Position numbers and translations under genes: made by a program. Positions 23,675-33,695 of a stretch of 64,000 nt of DNA are shown piece after piece. Numbering within the stretch: the stretch's first letter is position 1; each line of letters opens with the position of its first letter. The DNA comes from Symbiodinium natans (Eukaryota > Sar > Dinophyceae > Suessiales > Symbiodiniaceae): assembly GCA_905221605.1 (NCBI GenBank), contig CAJNDS010002668.1, positions 312,001 through 376,000 of the forward strand. The letters run 5' to 3'. Below the pieces are notes generated by a model. It did not search any database and was not told where the DNA came from. It was given only the letters and a program-made list of their open reading frames with translations.

Positions 23675-23760
23675 TAAAGTAACCTTTGCACCCACAAAAA
23701 AGGATGATGTGCCTTGAACCATTGGGAAATGTACCCTCTTGTAAGGTACAAGGGGAGCGC
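23675..23760. mobile_element. MITE family F
   Basis: AAAGTAACCTTTGCACC ... GGTACAAGGGGAG; better preserved copy at 41875-41961 with TGGAGTAACCTTTGTACC and GGTACAAGGTTACTCCA ends. Confidence 0.65.
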
Positions 23761-24045
23761 CTAGTGAAGTTCGGAAGCCCTACATATTTAGAACTCTCTA
23801 TACGGCCGAAGTGGCTTTAGGGTTTAGGGATTAGGGTTTATGGTTTAGGGTTTAGGGTTGGGATGCGCAGCTACATGACAAGCAACTAAATCTCGTACGA
23901 AGCTTCTGGTGACCCGGCTCCCCCTAATCCCTAGTCAAACCCGCAACCCTGAATCCTAATAAACCCTCCTTACCCTAAACCCTAAACCCTAAGCCCTAAA
24001 CCCTAAACCCCTCCTCCCTTAAAGAACTGTCTACTTGCCCACCAG

Positions 24046-25111
24046 GAGTGATGAGGGCCGCCACACCTTGGTGGAGCTTGCATGGCAAGCCAAGAGGCCC
24101 GACGCCAGCGCCATCCATGAGTTAGGGCTTAGGGTTTAGGGTTTAGGGTTTAGGGTTTAGGGTTTAGGGTTTAGGGTATCGCCAACCTCACAGAGTTGCA
24201 GGGGGGGCACCCGGAGCTCAAAACCTGCCAGCTCTTCGTAGCGAATGAGGGAATCAGGTACCTTAGGGTTTAGGGTTTAGGGTTTAGGGTTTAGGGTTTA
24301 GGGCCTTTTAAGGGAGGATGTACAATAGAGCTAAAAGGGCCCTAAATTGGGTTGTAAGGATCCTAACTTAGGTTTGAAGTCCCTTAACTATAGTTAGCAT
24401 AGTAAGGGGGGCCCCTCCTTGTAGGGTACTGTACCTCATTCCCTTACTCCCTACGAAGAACCAGCAAGAAAACCCTAAACCCTGAACGCCCAACTCCGAA
24501 CCTTGAACCCTAAGCCCGGAACCCCAAACACGGAAACCTACACCCCTGAGCCCTAAACCCTAAACCCTAAACCCTATAAACCCTATAAACCCTATAAACC
24601 CTATAAACCCTAAACCCTAAACCCCGAAACCTAAGCAATGCTTCCGCTGAAATGTTTGCAAGCACAGCCTGCAGAGCAACCGTTGCCCAAAGGGCATATT
24701 TCCCAGTACTTCAGGTACACTGCCCCTTTTCGTAGGGGTACAAAACGGTGACGCCAGGAAGCCCTAAACCCTAAATCCTAAACCCTAAACCCCAATCCGA
24801 ATGAACCCAATGCATCAAGAGGGTCTTAAGGTCTAGGGTGGTCGATTTGTTGGGCTTTGTGGGTTGGGTTTGAGAACCCCAGCAACCCTAAATCCATAGC
24901 CTCCAGACGAGCCTCACGGCCATAAACCCTAAACCCTAAACCCTAACCCCTAAACCCTAAACCCTAAACCCTAAACCCTAAACCCTAAACCCTTACCCCT
25001 AAACCCTAAACCCTAAACCCTACTAAGCCCTTCGTGGCCAGGAAGCGAACTGCTTTCATGGGAAGTCAGGAACTTAGCCGCATCGGAGCTTCCATCTGGA
25101 GCAAGACCTAG
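24046..25111 (+). CDS. split gene, unknown product, 3' end complete
   Basis: Exons 24046-24120 (SDEGRHTLVELAWQAKRPDA), about 24203-24257 (GGHPELKTCQLFVANEGI), 24636-24714 (NASAEMFASTACRATVAQRA then YFPVLQ) and 25046-25111 (RTAFMGSQELSRIGASIWSK, TAG 25109). The joins 24257/24636 and 24714/25046 keep the frame. The first donor is either GTTAGGG or a GA-type site. C- and G-type heptamer arrays lie in each intron. No family recognised. Confidence 0.55.
24327..24421. mobile_element. MITE family B, inverted copy
   Basis: CTAAATTGGGTTGTAAGGATC ... CTTAACTATAGTTAGCATAG ... GGGGCCCCTCCTTGTAG, within the intron after 24257. Confidence 0.75.
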
Positions 25112-25141
25112 ACCCTCAAACCCTAACCCGTGGGTTCGGGT

Positions 25142-25230
25142 TTAGGCTTTCGGCTTTAGGAATTAGGCTTTAGGATTTAGGCTTTGGGCTTTAGGCTTTA
25201 GGCTTTAGGCTTTAGGCTTTAGGCTTTGGG
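25142..25230. repeat. TTTAGGC heptamer array
   Basis: TTTAGGC units, about eleven, with AATTAGGC and TTTGGGC variants; another locally homogeneous variant of the telomere-like heptamer. Confidence 0.85.
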
Positions 25231-25318
25231 TGGACAGTGAGCGTTTAATCTGGGGTTTACGGCGTTGGGCACCCAAACCTCGAAACCCTAAACTGCACAA
25301 TTCCTGAATCTCGAGCCC

Positions 25319-25464
25319 TACAAGGAGGGGCCCCCTTACTATACTAACTATAGTTAAGGGACTTATAAGCTAAGTTAGGATCCTTAATGATAACTTATAA
25401 CCCAATTCAGGGTCCTGATAACTCTACTTATAACTGGGGGGGGCGGGCGGGGCCCCTGCTTGTA
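25319..25464. mobile_element. MITE family B, full copy with target duplication
   Basis: TACAAGGAGGGGCCCCC at the left and GGGGCCCCTGCTTGTA at the right, flanked by AGCCC on both sides. Internal landmarks are ACTATAGTTAAGGGACTTAT and CTAAGTTAGGATCC. Other copies: 2443-2535, 11206-11320, 11599-11690 and 33123-33215; inverted 8258-8403, 10640-10800, 44035-44202 and 61021-61140. Confidence 0.85.
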
Positions 25465-25566
25465 AGCCCTAAACCATGAACCGCTGCCTAGAGAAACCTT
25501 TGTAACGTACCTTATGTTTCGGACAGAACCCCCCTTTGTTTAAGGCACAAAAGTTGGTTCCAGGTA

Positions 25567-25681
25567 CACCCCCCTAAACCCTAAACCCTAAACCCTAAAC
25601 CCTAAACCCTAAACCCTAAACCCTAAACCCTAACCCTAAACCCTAAACCCTAAACCCTAAACCCTAAACCCTAAACCCTAC
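25567..25681. repeat. CCCTAAA array upstream of an exon
   Basis: About 16 units, one shortened to CCCTAA, ending about 20 bp before the acceptor of the exon at 25703. Confidence 0.95.
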
Positions 25682-25702
25682 TGTAGGCCCAGGCCCGTGC
25701 AG

Positions 25703-25901
25703 GCACTCTCTGTCAAGCCCGTGCGAGCTGCGCGGCCACTCAGCCCTCTTAGTCGTAGAGTAGGTAACCTTTAACCTTTTTGGGGTAATTTCACCACCTT
25801 CTAATCCCAAAGGTTAACCTTTAGTTCCCCTAGGTACTGGACAACTAAGCCCTATCACATCCCGGAACCCCGAACCCTACCGAAACGTACCGGGGAGGGG
25901 G
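25703..25901 (+). CDS. two exons separated by a MITE-derived intron
   Basis: Exon 25703-25754 (ALSVKPVRAARPLSPLS) and exon 25834-25901 (GQLSPITSRNPEPYRNVPGR). Removing 25755-25833 turns AGT C + GT ACT into AGT CGT ACT and leaves 40 open codons, ending at GTGGGTTTAGGG. The first exon follows GCCCGTGCAG. Protein unknown, Ser/Pro/Arg-rich. Confidence 0.5.
25755..25833. mobile_element. MITE family I acting as a complete intron
   Basis: Starts GTAGAGTAGGTAACCTTTAA and ends AACCTTTAGTTCCCCTAG; GT and AG are at the very ends. GTA occurs at both edges (first three bases of the intron and first three after it), a possible 3-bp target duplication. Other copies: about 36800-36855 (truncated) and 46606-46685. 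Confidence 0.65.
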
Positions 25902-26293
25902 GTGGGTTTAGGGTTTAGGGTTTAGGGTTTAGGGTTTAGGGTTTTGGGTTTTGGGTTTAGGGTTTAGGGTTTAGGGTTGTATAAGGCGGGAAACGGAGGA
26001 GGGGGGAAGGGGCCTTGCTAGGCGAACTGTTGCCAAGGAGCCGGATGACCTGCAAATTCCCGTGCTGTGTCTCGATGCTTTCTATTTCATATCTTTCTAT
26101 ATTTCATATGTATGTGCACACTTTACAAACCTTTTAAAGATTTAGCAATCCTCGACCCCGATTTGCACCTGAAACTAGAACCCTAAAACCCTAGAACCCC
26201 TAAAACTCCAGAACCCTAAAAAATAAAAAGAACTAAAGATAACAACACTAGAACCCGGAAGCCTTTTCTTGAACCTTACCAGAAACGACCCAG

Positions 26294-26880
26294 GTGAGGA
26301 ACTCTGGGGCAATGCCCGGGGGCCAAGACTCCTTTTCGGGAGCCTACTTGCTGGTTATTTTGGGGACAGGTACCCTAAACCCTAAGCCCTTTTAAGCCCC
26401 AAGCCATGTGGACGGTTGGGGGTGGGGGGGGGGGGAGGTGTGTGTGCTTGCTAGGGAGGTACAACTACTCAGCTCTCTAAGCCCGTAGGGCTTTCACGAG
26501 CTCCCCAATTTCTAGTCCCTTTTTGGGGTTCCCTGAGGCTCAGTAAACCCTAAATCCTAAACCCTAAACCCTAAACCCTAAACCCTAAACCCTAAACCCT
26601 CTCCAAAAACCTGCTATATCAAGGCCTGGCTCCCAAGAACCTAAAAAGAGTCGTGTAACTCTACTTTAGGGTTTAGGGTTGGAGCCTTAGGGGTTCGTGC
26701 AACAGGGATTTTGGAAACCATGCACCTTGTGGCTTATGCGCAAGTAATTCGCACCCCTAAACCCCCAACCCTATAAACCCTAAACCCATCCAAGCTCGTG
26801 AGCAGGACAACCGCCAAGTCATCGCAGAAGAGCTGACGAAAGCAGGCCAGCCTTATGCCCCCAGTACTGGGTCACAATGA
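26294..26880 (+). CDS. split gene 3' part, unknown product
   Basis: Exon 26294-26369 (EELWGNARGPRLLFGSLLAG then YFGD; GTACCC donor) and terminal exon 26795-26880 (AREQDNRQVIAEELTKAGQP then YAPSTGSQ; TGA 26878). Possible extra coding block near 26620-26660. The terminal exon follows CCCTAAACCCATCCAAG. Phase of the join not settled. Confidence 0.45.
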
Positions 26881-27266
26881 TGATCGCTTGGAGGTGCTTG
26901 CGCCACAAAGGTTTAAGGTTTAGGGTGTAGGGTTTAGGGTTTAGGGTTCAGGTTGAGTCAGTGAGTGAGTGGTTGAGTTCGCTTGGGACACGGGAAGTCT
27001 TGGGTTTTAAGCCCCTGAACTACTGTGCCGAAATGCACATTTCTTGGGCGGTTCGGCTGTTGGGGGCCGAGCGTGAGGGTTTCGGATTGAGGGTCTGGGT
27101 TGTAGGGTTTAGGGATACCCTAAACCCTAAACCCTAAGCCCTAAAGCGGGTGGCAAAAAAACCCTAATCCCTAAACCCTAAACCCTAAACCCTCCACATG
27201 GGCTTGAACCCCGGGAGCCGTTCCATCAAGCGACTCGTGCGCACATTTCCTTAAGAGGCAGTGATG

Positions 27267-27387
27267 CAACCTGGGGACCAAATCAACCTAGGGTTTAGGG
27301 TTTAGGGTTTAGGGTTCATTTACCTCAATAGGGATTGTAGTAGAATAGGGCATCTGATCCCTATTTTAGGGTTCATTTGGTCCCAGG
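27267..27387. mobile_element. MITE family J with an internal TTTAGGG array
   Basis: GGGACCAAATCAACC ... GGTTCATTTGGTCCCAG; heptamers occupy its left half. Other copies: 35379-35523, 55833-55917 and 59948-60044, with a half copy at 34215-34255. It lies directly upstream of the zinc-finger gene; the trailing CAG and the next CAG at 27401 could be acceptors. Confidence 0.65.
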
Positions 27388-27390
27388 GAA

Positions 27391-28688
27391 TTGCATTGCA
27401 GACATGCTAGGCCTATGACTGCCTTGGGCGACGCATGCTTGAAGGACACGGGCCTTGCCGGACTTACCGGGCATAAGCTGACAGTGAAAGAAGGACGGTC
27501 CGTCAGCAAAAGCAGCAGTGCAACTACTTGCTGCGAGCCCTCGTCTTACGAGGAGAGCGACGCAAAGAAGGTGGGCTGGGTGGCCTGGGATGGCAGTGGC
27601 AGCATTGTGGGATCACCCACTGAGACGGCGAAGCCCCTCAGGGAGCCAGACGAGATCAGCAACTCAAGTGCGCGTTGTGAGCTAGCACAGGATGGGTGGG
27701 GTGGTGATTCTCCGCAGCAGTTCAAGTCTTTGACCAGAGCTGGGGCCATGAAGTCTGTGGGCAGTGCTGGACATCCCAACTCGTGCACACCCTGCTCCTT
27801 CTACTGCTTCTCGCGCCTTGGCTGCCGCCTGGATCGTGATTGCACCTACTGTCACCTTTTCCACCAGTCGAGTCGTCGGAAGCGCCGGGAAGGATGGAAA
27901 TTCCGCCAATTGTCAAGCAAACCGCCAGGATCCACAGAAGATGTGGGCAGATCCTTGCCAAAGGACTCTGGGGAGGCACAGCCTCCCGACGTGCTGGCGC
28001 TGCGGCCAGGAGCTCCACCGGGATTGAGCAGAGCATGCACTCAGGAAGACACGATCCAACAGGTCTTGCCGAGTTCTGTGCCGTGTTCTTTGCTTCCTGC
28101 GACGCTTTCCGCCGTGCCTGCTGAGCAGACTGCGACTTGGTTGCTTGCAGAGGTGCTTGGAGCACACACATCGAGCTCGTTTATGTCACCCTCGCTCCCT
28201 ATGCCTGCACAGGGCAACAACCTCTGCAAGCCCCTTTTGAACCAGACGTCCTCTCACATCTTCGAGTACAGGCCTGGCAGCCTGAAGGTTTGTGTTGGGC
28301 AGATGGTGGAGGCGTGGCCGCCAGTATCTCACCTGCGAAACCGACTTTTTGTCGCTGCTCCACATCTCCCCAGAGGTGTCAAGCTAGATGGGAGATCTGG
28401 CTTGTTGTATGGTCGCTTGGCGGCTGAGCGAGTACACTTTACACTTTTGGGGGATGTATACCATAATCCCCTATAGAACTGAAAGTGTACACTTTTTTTT
28501 TTTTTTTTGGGGGGGGGGGGGGGGCTTATGATCTCAGCAACTAAGGTCGGCCTGAGGAGCCCACCCTGGGACGAGTGAACTACTTCGTTACTGCCTGGCA
28601 CCTAGAGCAAGACCCACCTACAGCAAGTGTTGCGTTGATCAGGCTCACTGTTACAGATGCTTGCCGTACCAACTCTATGCAACACTAA
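27391..28688 (+). CDS. CCCH zinc-finger protein with He_PIG-like C-terminus, one MITE intron
   Basis: Exon 1 to 28411, exon 2 28546-28688 (TAA 28686). First in-frame ATG is 27415, giving 379 aa; an upstream exon cannot be excluded because the frame opens just after a TAG at 27367. Counting residues from 27391: C135, C145, C151 and H155 form C-x9-C-x5-C-x3-H in PCSFYCFSRLGCRLDRDCTY, followed by a basic SSRRKRREGWK. This CCCH type usually binds RNA and suggests post-transcriptional control. The C-terminus LPRGVKLDGRSGLLYG continues in exon 2 as RPEEPTLGRVNYFVTAWHLE ... RLTVTD, matching the LPxGLxLDxxTGxIxG ... YxVTA pattern of He_PIG immunoglobulin-like domains. Unspliced, the frame runs into the MITE and stops at 28476 inside this domain. 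Confidence 0.85.
28416..28545. mobile_element. MITE family A acting as an intron of the zinc-finger gene
   Basis: CTTGGCGGCTGAGCGAGTAC ... CTCAGCAACTAAG with GTCG on both sides (28412-28415, 28546-28549). One GTCG plus the element (28412-28545, 134 nt) begins GT and ends AG; its removal restores TAT GGT CGG CCT and the downstream domain. Confidence 0.85.
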
Positions 28689-29502
28689 CTGTTTCGGTGG
28701 GCTGCACCATCTTAGTGCATGAACTCGTGCGTGAACTCATGCATGGAGCAATGATCAAATCTTCCGGTCGTTTTGTTTCGATGTGTTTTCAATGGACTTC
28801 AGATTATGTGCATTCTCTGCGTCGGACAGACATCGGAGTAGCTTACGAACCCGTGGCCCACAGCCCTAAGCCTTATAGCCCCCTTTCAGCACAGCCTCGG
28901 GACGTGCTAAGTCAGTTTTACGTCGTAGATGTACACTCTCTTCCGGGTTTAGAGTCTGGGGGGGGTGAAGACCACATGGCGGCCGAGCCCACAGCCTTGC
29001 GAAGCTTTCAGGGTTTAAGGTTCAAGACTCTTGCACAGGATTTGGCAACAAGGTGGTTTAGTGCAATGCTTTGGCCGTTTGAAGCCTGCACGCATCATTC
29101 CCGCCAATCAGAAGTCCACACTAGCCCAGCGCAGACGGAGGGGGGACCGGATGGAAGGCTCATGTGATTGAGTTGGCTAATCCTTGAGAACGTATTGTCC
29201 ATTTACCAAGCATTATATACTATATTGGTATCGGGAATATGATTTCAACTATGTGCTCATTGGGTCCACAGTGAACTTGATGCGGTGTGAAAACACTTAT
29301 CCGGGAATGGGCCACCTTGAAATGGCACATATCCACGGCACGAAGAAGCCGGGCGTCAATCGCACAGAGGCACACCTCCGAAGCCCTCCTTAGCTGTCTG
29401 CGTGACAGGGACTTTTGCGCGCCTGCGGCCAGCGCGTAGCAACTTCCTACCACGGTCGCTTTGAAGCACCGTGGCTTGCAAGCCTATAGACTATAGACCC
29501 AA

Positions 29503-30510
29503 TCTGGCAACTAGAGCAAGTCTCACCTACAGTACGGTAAGTGCTGCGTTGATCAGGCTCACCGTTTGCCGATGCTCTCTGCAACACTAACTGTTTCGGT
29601 GGGCTGCGAAATCTTAGTCATGCATGTATGAACTCGTGCATGAACACATGCATGAGCAATGATCAAATCTTCCGGCCTGGACTTCAGATCATCAACATTC
29701 TCTGCGTCGCACAGACATTGGAGTAGCTTACGAACCCGTGGCCCGCAGCCCAAAGCCTTATAGCCCCCTTTCAGCACAGCCTCGGGACCTTGCTAAGTCA
29801 GTTTCGCATCGCTCCCCCATGGGCTGCCACCAAAACTCTAAAACTCTCTTAGGGTTTAGGGTTTAGGGTTTAGGGTTTAGGGTTTAGGGTTTAGGGGCTC
29901 TCTTCACCTTAACCTCCAAAGCTCGCTTCGAGGAGGGGATTTCGAAGTCCAGGGCTCCTAACCAGGGCTGAGGGTTTGCGGTTTAGGGTTTAGGGTTTTA
30001 GGGCTTACGGTTTAGGGTATAGGGCTTAGAGTCTGGAGTGTGAAGACCACATGGCGGCCGAGTCCAAGCCGGACGAAGCTTTCAGGGCTTAAGGTTCAGG
30101 ATTCTTGCACAGGATTTGGCAAAAGGGTGGTTTAGGTGGTTTATTCGGCCATTTGAAGCCTACACGCATCATTCCCGCCAATCAGAAGTCCACACTAGCC
30201 CAGCGCAGAGGAAGAGGGGCACAGACAAAGGTTCATGTGAGTGAGCTGGGAACCAACATGAATGCTAAAGGGGTTTATGGGCCATAGACCCTATACTGTA
30301 GGGTCTACAATCCCAAATATGGGCAGTTGCATGGCACGGAGTCAAAAGAATGGTTCATGTTGTTTGGAATGAACTGGACTATGTGTTCACACCGATGCAC
30401 AGTCTTGCCCTTCTTGTTTGCGGTAGGGGCTTTCGCGCGCTTGCGGCCCGCGCATGTCTGCTTTTGCCACAATCGCTTTGAAGCATCGTGGCTGCAAGCC
30501 ATCGATATGT
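29503..30510 (+). pseudogene. partial degenerate tandem duplicate of the zinc-finger gene 3' region
   Basis: 29503-29815 matches 28599-28930 (last exon and downstream), 30026-30250 matches 28950-29165, and 30400-30495 partly matches 29390-29480. The duplicate lacks the zinc finger. Where copy 1 has about 20 bp between CTAAGTCAGTTT and TTAGAGTCTGG, copy 2 has about 210 bp containing TTTAGGG arrays (29853-29896, 29978-30025). Confidence 0.7.
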
Positions 30511-31077
30511 TGGCAGATCATCTCTGCCGTTTCAGAATGGCACGGTTCTGTTTCTTGGTAGCCCGGTGGTATCCTGCGGCCCTTTTTGGGGTTCAAGGTT
30601 CCCATATAAAGTACCTCCAAAAGAAAATAGTACCCTTATTATGATATGGCTACTGGTTGGGATGTTCCCCCCTGTACTAGCAGTCCTTAGTAGGGATTTG
30701 TAGTACCCCCTATTATAATCCCTATTAAGGACTGTTCGTATACGGGAGAACATCCCAAATTGCTGGGCTGCCCAGGTTTTTTTTAAAAAGGTTTTTTGAA
30801 GTCATGGTGTCTTGTGCCAACGTGCTGCCGAAGGCAAGTTGAAGCTCTGGGGCACTCAAAAGCTAGACAGGGGGCGTCGCAGTCTGCGTTGAAGGAATGC
30901 ATTCGGTAGGGTTTAGGGTATATATATATATATATATAGTATAGGGTATATATATATATTATATATATATATGGGTTAGAAAGCCTTCCAGGGTTCATTT
31001 GTTCCCCAAGGCCCCTGCAAGCATCCAAACTGTTTTGCTGAAGAGATGCAAGGCCCTAAACCCTAAACCCCAATAAG
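30511..31077. other. gene-free stretch with a MITE and a TA repeat
   Basis: Holds the family-D MITE at 30657-30758 and a (TA)n tract (30916-30972). No exon seen. Confidence 0.6.
30657..30758. mobile_element. MITE family D
   Basis: TTGGGATGTTCCCCCC ... GGGAGAACATCCCAA with internal CAGTCCTTAGTAGGGAT / ATCCCTATTAAGGACTGTT inverted repeats, so nearly the whole element is one hairpin. Other copies: 35565-35670, 43851-43944, 52440-52535 and 59150-59253. Confidence 0.85.
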
Positions 31078-31614
31078 TCTGCGCGGGAGCCACCCCATGG
31101 AGATGAGCTGATCGATCCGGTGCTGGGTCTGCAAGCGTTTCACAGGCCAATCTGGTCCGGGTAAGGCCTTTGGCACATTTCAAGATTTCTCGCTTTCTGA
31201 TGCTGTCTGTTTTTAAGAGGATTTCATGGAGGTTGCGCGTTCAGACAACCTTCTTGATGGTACAGAGCTGCCAAGATTGAAGAGGACCCAGGGGCACATT
31301 CAATCAGACGGGTACCTGGGCAATTCTATTACAAACTCATGGCTCATATTTCCTTTGTACTAGAGCAGATAAAGTTTACCCTTTATGGGGTATGAGAATC
31401 CAGAATCCCTATCGAAATCGAAAGGATGTATACATACCACTGCCTTTTTCTGCAAAGTTACAGCCCTCAACCAACGATGTGTCGGACAGTCACTGAGTGG
31501 TTCGTCCAGCTCTGCGGGGGGCAAAAATTAAATGCTCAGGAATATGTGGAGCTACCTCTTTTCGAGTCGGGTTTTAGGGACCCACCCTGCACCACACGGG
31601 GCACGCGAAGATGA
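31078..31614 (+). CDS. split gene, unknown product
   Basis: Exon 31078-31160 (GDELIDPVLGLQAFHRPIWS; donor GTAAGGCC), exon from about 31217 (DFMEVARSDNLLDGTELPRL then KRTQGHIQSD) and terminal exon from about 31455 to 31614 (PTMCRTVTEWFVQLCGGQKL then NAQEYVELPLFESGF; TGA). The third frame stays open for about 50 codons. The first join is not phase-consistent with canonical sites, so a boundary is wrong or an exon is missing. Confidence 0.45.
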
Positions 31615-31824
31615 GAGAACCCCAACTAGGAGGGTGGAAACTTCAAGGTTTTTTTTGTGGGATCCTCTAGGGAGGGGAGTTCAAGGGGGGTTATCACCCC
31701 AGCTTCCCCAGTACTCCCCACTACTCCCTAAGGCTCCCGAAGCTTCCATGAAGCCCCCGCCCTGCCCCCCCCCCCCCCCCCCCCTAAAGACCCTAAATCA
31801 TACGATATTTCGTTTGATCTAAGG

Positions 31825-31965
31825 ATAGTTCCATGGCCCCTTAATCATATAGGCCCTTTTAAGGGCAACCCTTAAACACCCCCTTATATACCCTGTGCAA
31901 CCCCAGGCCCATATTCAGAACCCCATAAAGAAGGTAAAGAACAATTTCAGGGACCATGGAACTAC
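31825..31965. mobile_element. MITE family L
   Basis: AGTTCCATGGCCCCTTAATC ... CAGGGACCATGGAACT inverted termini. Relatives: about 45630-45713 and 61370-61500. Confidence 0.65.
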
Positions 31966-32286
31966 CCCAAAAGGCTTCGGGTTTAGGGTTCAGGGTTTAG
32001 GGTTTAGGGCTTAGGGGTGTTTAGGGTTTAGGGTGTAGGGTTTAGGGTTTGAGTACGAGCCCCTCGAGCCGGCCTCTAGGGTTTCGGTCACACGCACTGC
32101 AGAGCTTACCCCAAACCTCTCATCTCCACACCTTCAACCCTGCACCGCTCTACCTAAGCCCCTAAGCCCTGAGCCCCCTGAACCCTAAAAACCTACCCCT
32201 GCACCCTAAACAGAACCCTAAACCCTAAATCCTAAAGCCTAAGCCCTAAACCCTAAACCCTGCGCGCGGCCCTCAGATCATGCAGC

Positions 32287-32420
32287 ATAAGCCCTAAACC
32301 CTGAACCCTCAACCCTAAACCCTAAACCCTAAACCCTAAACCCTAAACCCTAAACCCTAAACCCTAAACCCCCAAACCCTAAAACCCCTAAACCCTAAAT
32401 CCTAAACCCTAAACCCTTTC
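32287..32420. repeat. CCCTAAA array
   Basis: About 17 units, partly degenerate; ends 20 bp before the acceptor of the exon at 32440. Confidence 0.9.
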
Positions 32421-32439
32421 TTCGCGCCTTCCCTTGCAG

Positions 32440-33004
32440 GGCACACGGTGGAGCACGTGCGGAGCGACGGCTCGTCTGAGCGCCATGCTTTGGGGTCCAC
32501 GGCTCAGGGGGGTTTAGGGTCTATAGGGTTTAGGGTTTAGGGTTTAGGGTTTAGGGATACCTGAACCCTAAACCCTAAACCCTGGAGCAAGAGGGTATGG
32601 CATTTAGGGCTTGGGGGGCTGGAGGATCCCAAAAACTACAGAGAGGGGCCCTCTTGGCTCTACGAACTGTAGATGAGGGACCCTAAACCCCAAACGGTTT
32701 AGGGTTTAGGGTTTAGGGTTTAGGGTTTAGGGTTTAGGGTTTAGGGTTTAGGGCCAGGGTTTAGGGTTTAGGGTTTAGGGTTTAGGGTTTAGGGTTTAGG
32801 GTTGAGGGTTTAGGGTTTAGGGTTTAGGGTTTAGGGTTTAGGGTTTAGGGTTTAAACCCCAAACCCCTAAACCAATAGGGTATGTGGACCAGAACCCCTG
32901 TGAGGGTTCGTCCAGTCAGGGACTTGAAAAACCTCAGTGTCTTACAGTGCTTCGTGAGCACTCAAGAAGACATTTGCCCAAAAACTGCTAAGGACTTGCC
33001 TTAA
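32440..33004 (+). CDS. split gene 3' part, unknown product
   Basis: Exon 32440-32511 follows CGCGCCTTCCCTTGCAG and ends at GTTTAGGG; frame HTVEHVRSDGSSERHALGST. Terminal exon 32948-33004 follows GTGTCTTACAG; frame CFVSTQEDICPKTAKDLP then TAA. A long TTTAGGG array (32696-32853) lies between. Linking them is inference. Confidence 0.4.
32696..32853. repeat. TTTAGGG array
   Basis: About 20 units with one GGGCCA interruption, inside a proposed intron. Confidence 0.95.
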
Positions 33005-33122
33005 ATAGCCATGGCATCCTCCACCCCCCCCCCCCCCCCCCCCCCCCCCACGTATTCCGTGAGTAATATAACGGGCATGTTTGGAGTATGTATGAAGGGC
33101 AGCCTTTAAGGGGTACAACCTT

Positions 33123-33215
33123 ACAAGGAGGGGCCCCCTTACTATGCTAACTATAGTTTAGGAACCCTAAACCCTAAACCCTAAACCCTAAACTTCTTAC
33201 CTAAGTTAGGATCCT
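33123..33215. mobile_element. MITE family B interrupted by CCCTAAA
   Basis: TTACAAGGAGGGGCCCCCTT ... ACTATAGTTTAGGA is followed by four CCCTAAA units and then the element resumes with CTTACCTAAGTTAGGATCCT. The heptamers sit where the family has TTTAGGGACTT, so they may have grown from an internal seed. Confidence 0.7.
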
Positions 33216-33485
33216 GATCGTTAGATAGGGGAGTAAGATCACGGGTCCCTTCGACGATTCGAGGCTCCCTCCCGAAACCCTAACAAGCCCTGAACCCGAA
33301 AAACCCTGCGAGTCTGAACCCCTTGAAGTTCGAATCGCACCGGGGAGGTTTAGGGTTTAGGGTTTAGGGTTTAGGGTTCAGGGTTTAGGGTTTTTAGGGT
33401 TTTTAGGGTTTATAGGGTTTAGGGTTTAGGGTTTAGGGGGGGGGGGGGGGGGGGGGGGGGGAATTTTGGGCGAACCTCCCTGCAG

Positions 33486-33695
33486 GGCTCAGTATCCAGA
33501 TTGGCTGCTCCGTGAGGAGGCTCGGTGCCTTGCTGGTCTTTAGGGTTTAGGGTTTAGGGTTTAGGGTTTAGGGTTTAGGGTTTAGGGTCCTCAGAGCCGG
33601 ATCTCCTCGTCCGGGGCAAGCGCAGACCTGAAAATAGAACCTCACCGACATGGTTTGAGAGCGAGCGTCGAAAGTCTAAACTCCGCCGAATATAG
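33486..33695 (+). CDS. two terminal exons joined across a pure heptamer intron
   Basis: Exon 33486-33535 (AQYPDWLLREEARCLA; acceptor CCTCCCTGCAG) and exon 33595-33695 (EPDLLVRGKRRPENRTSPTW then FESERRKSKLRRI; TAG 33693). Removing 33536-33594 keeps the frame (GCT G + AG CCG). The protein ends in a strongly basic tail. No family recognised. A further open frame (NLPVFVRRGVLGLLSTKLRK) runs to 33837 and may be an alternative end. Confidence 0.6.
33536..33594. repeat. 59-nt intron consisting of TTTAGGG units
   Basis: GTC, then TTTAGGG units (about seven), then TCCTCAG. Everything except the edge bases is the heptamer. Confidence 0.7.

Noticed and set aside
27546-28601. Minus-strand and alternative-frame ORFs over the zinc-finger gene
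   Set aside because: Shadows of the + strand gene, whose CCCH and He_PIG motifs identify the real frame.
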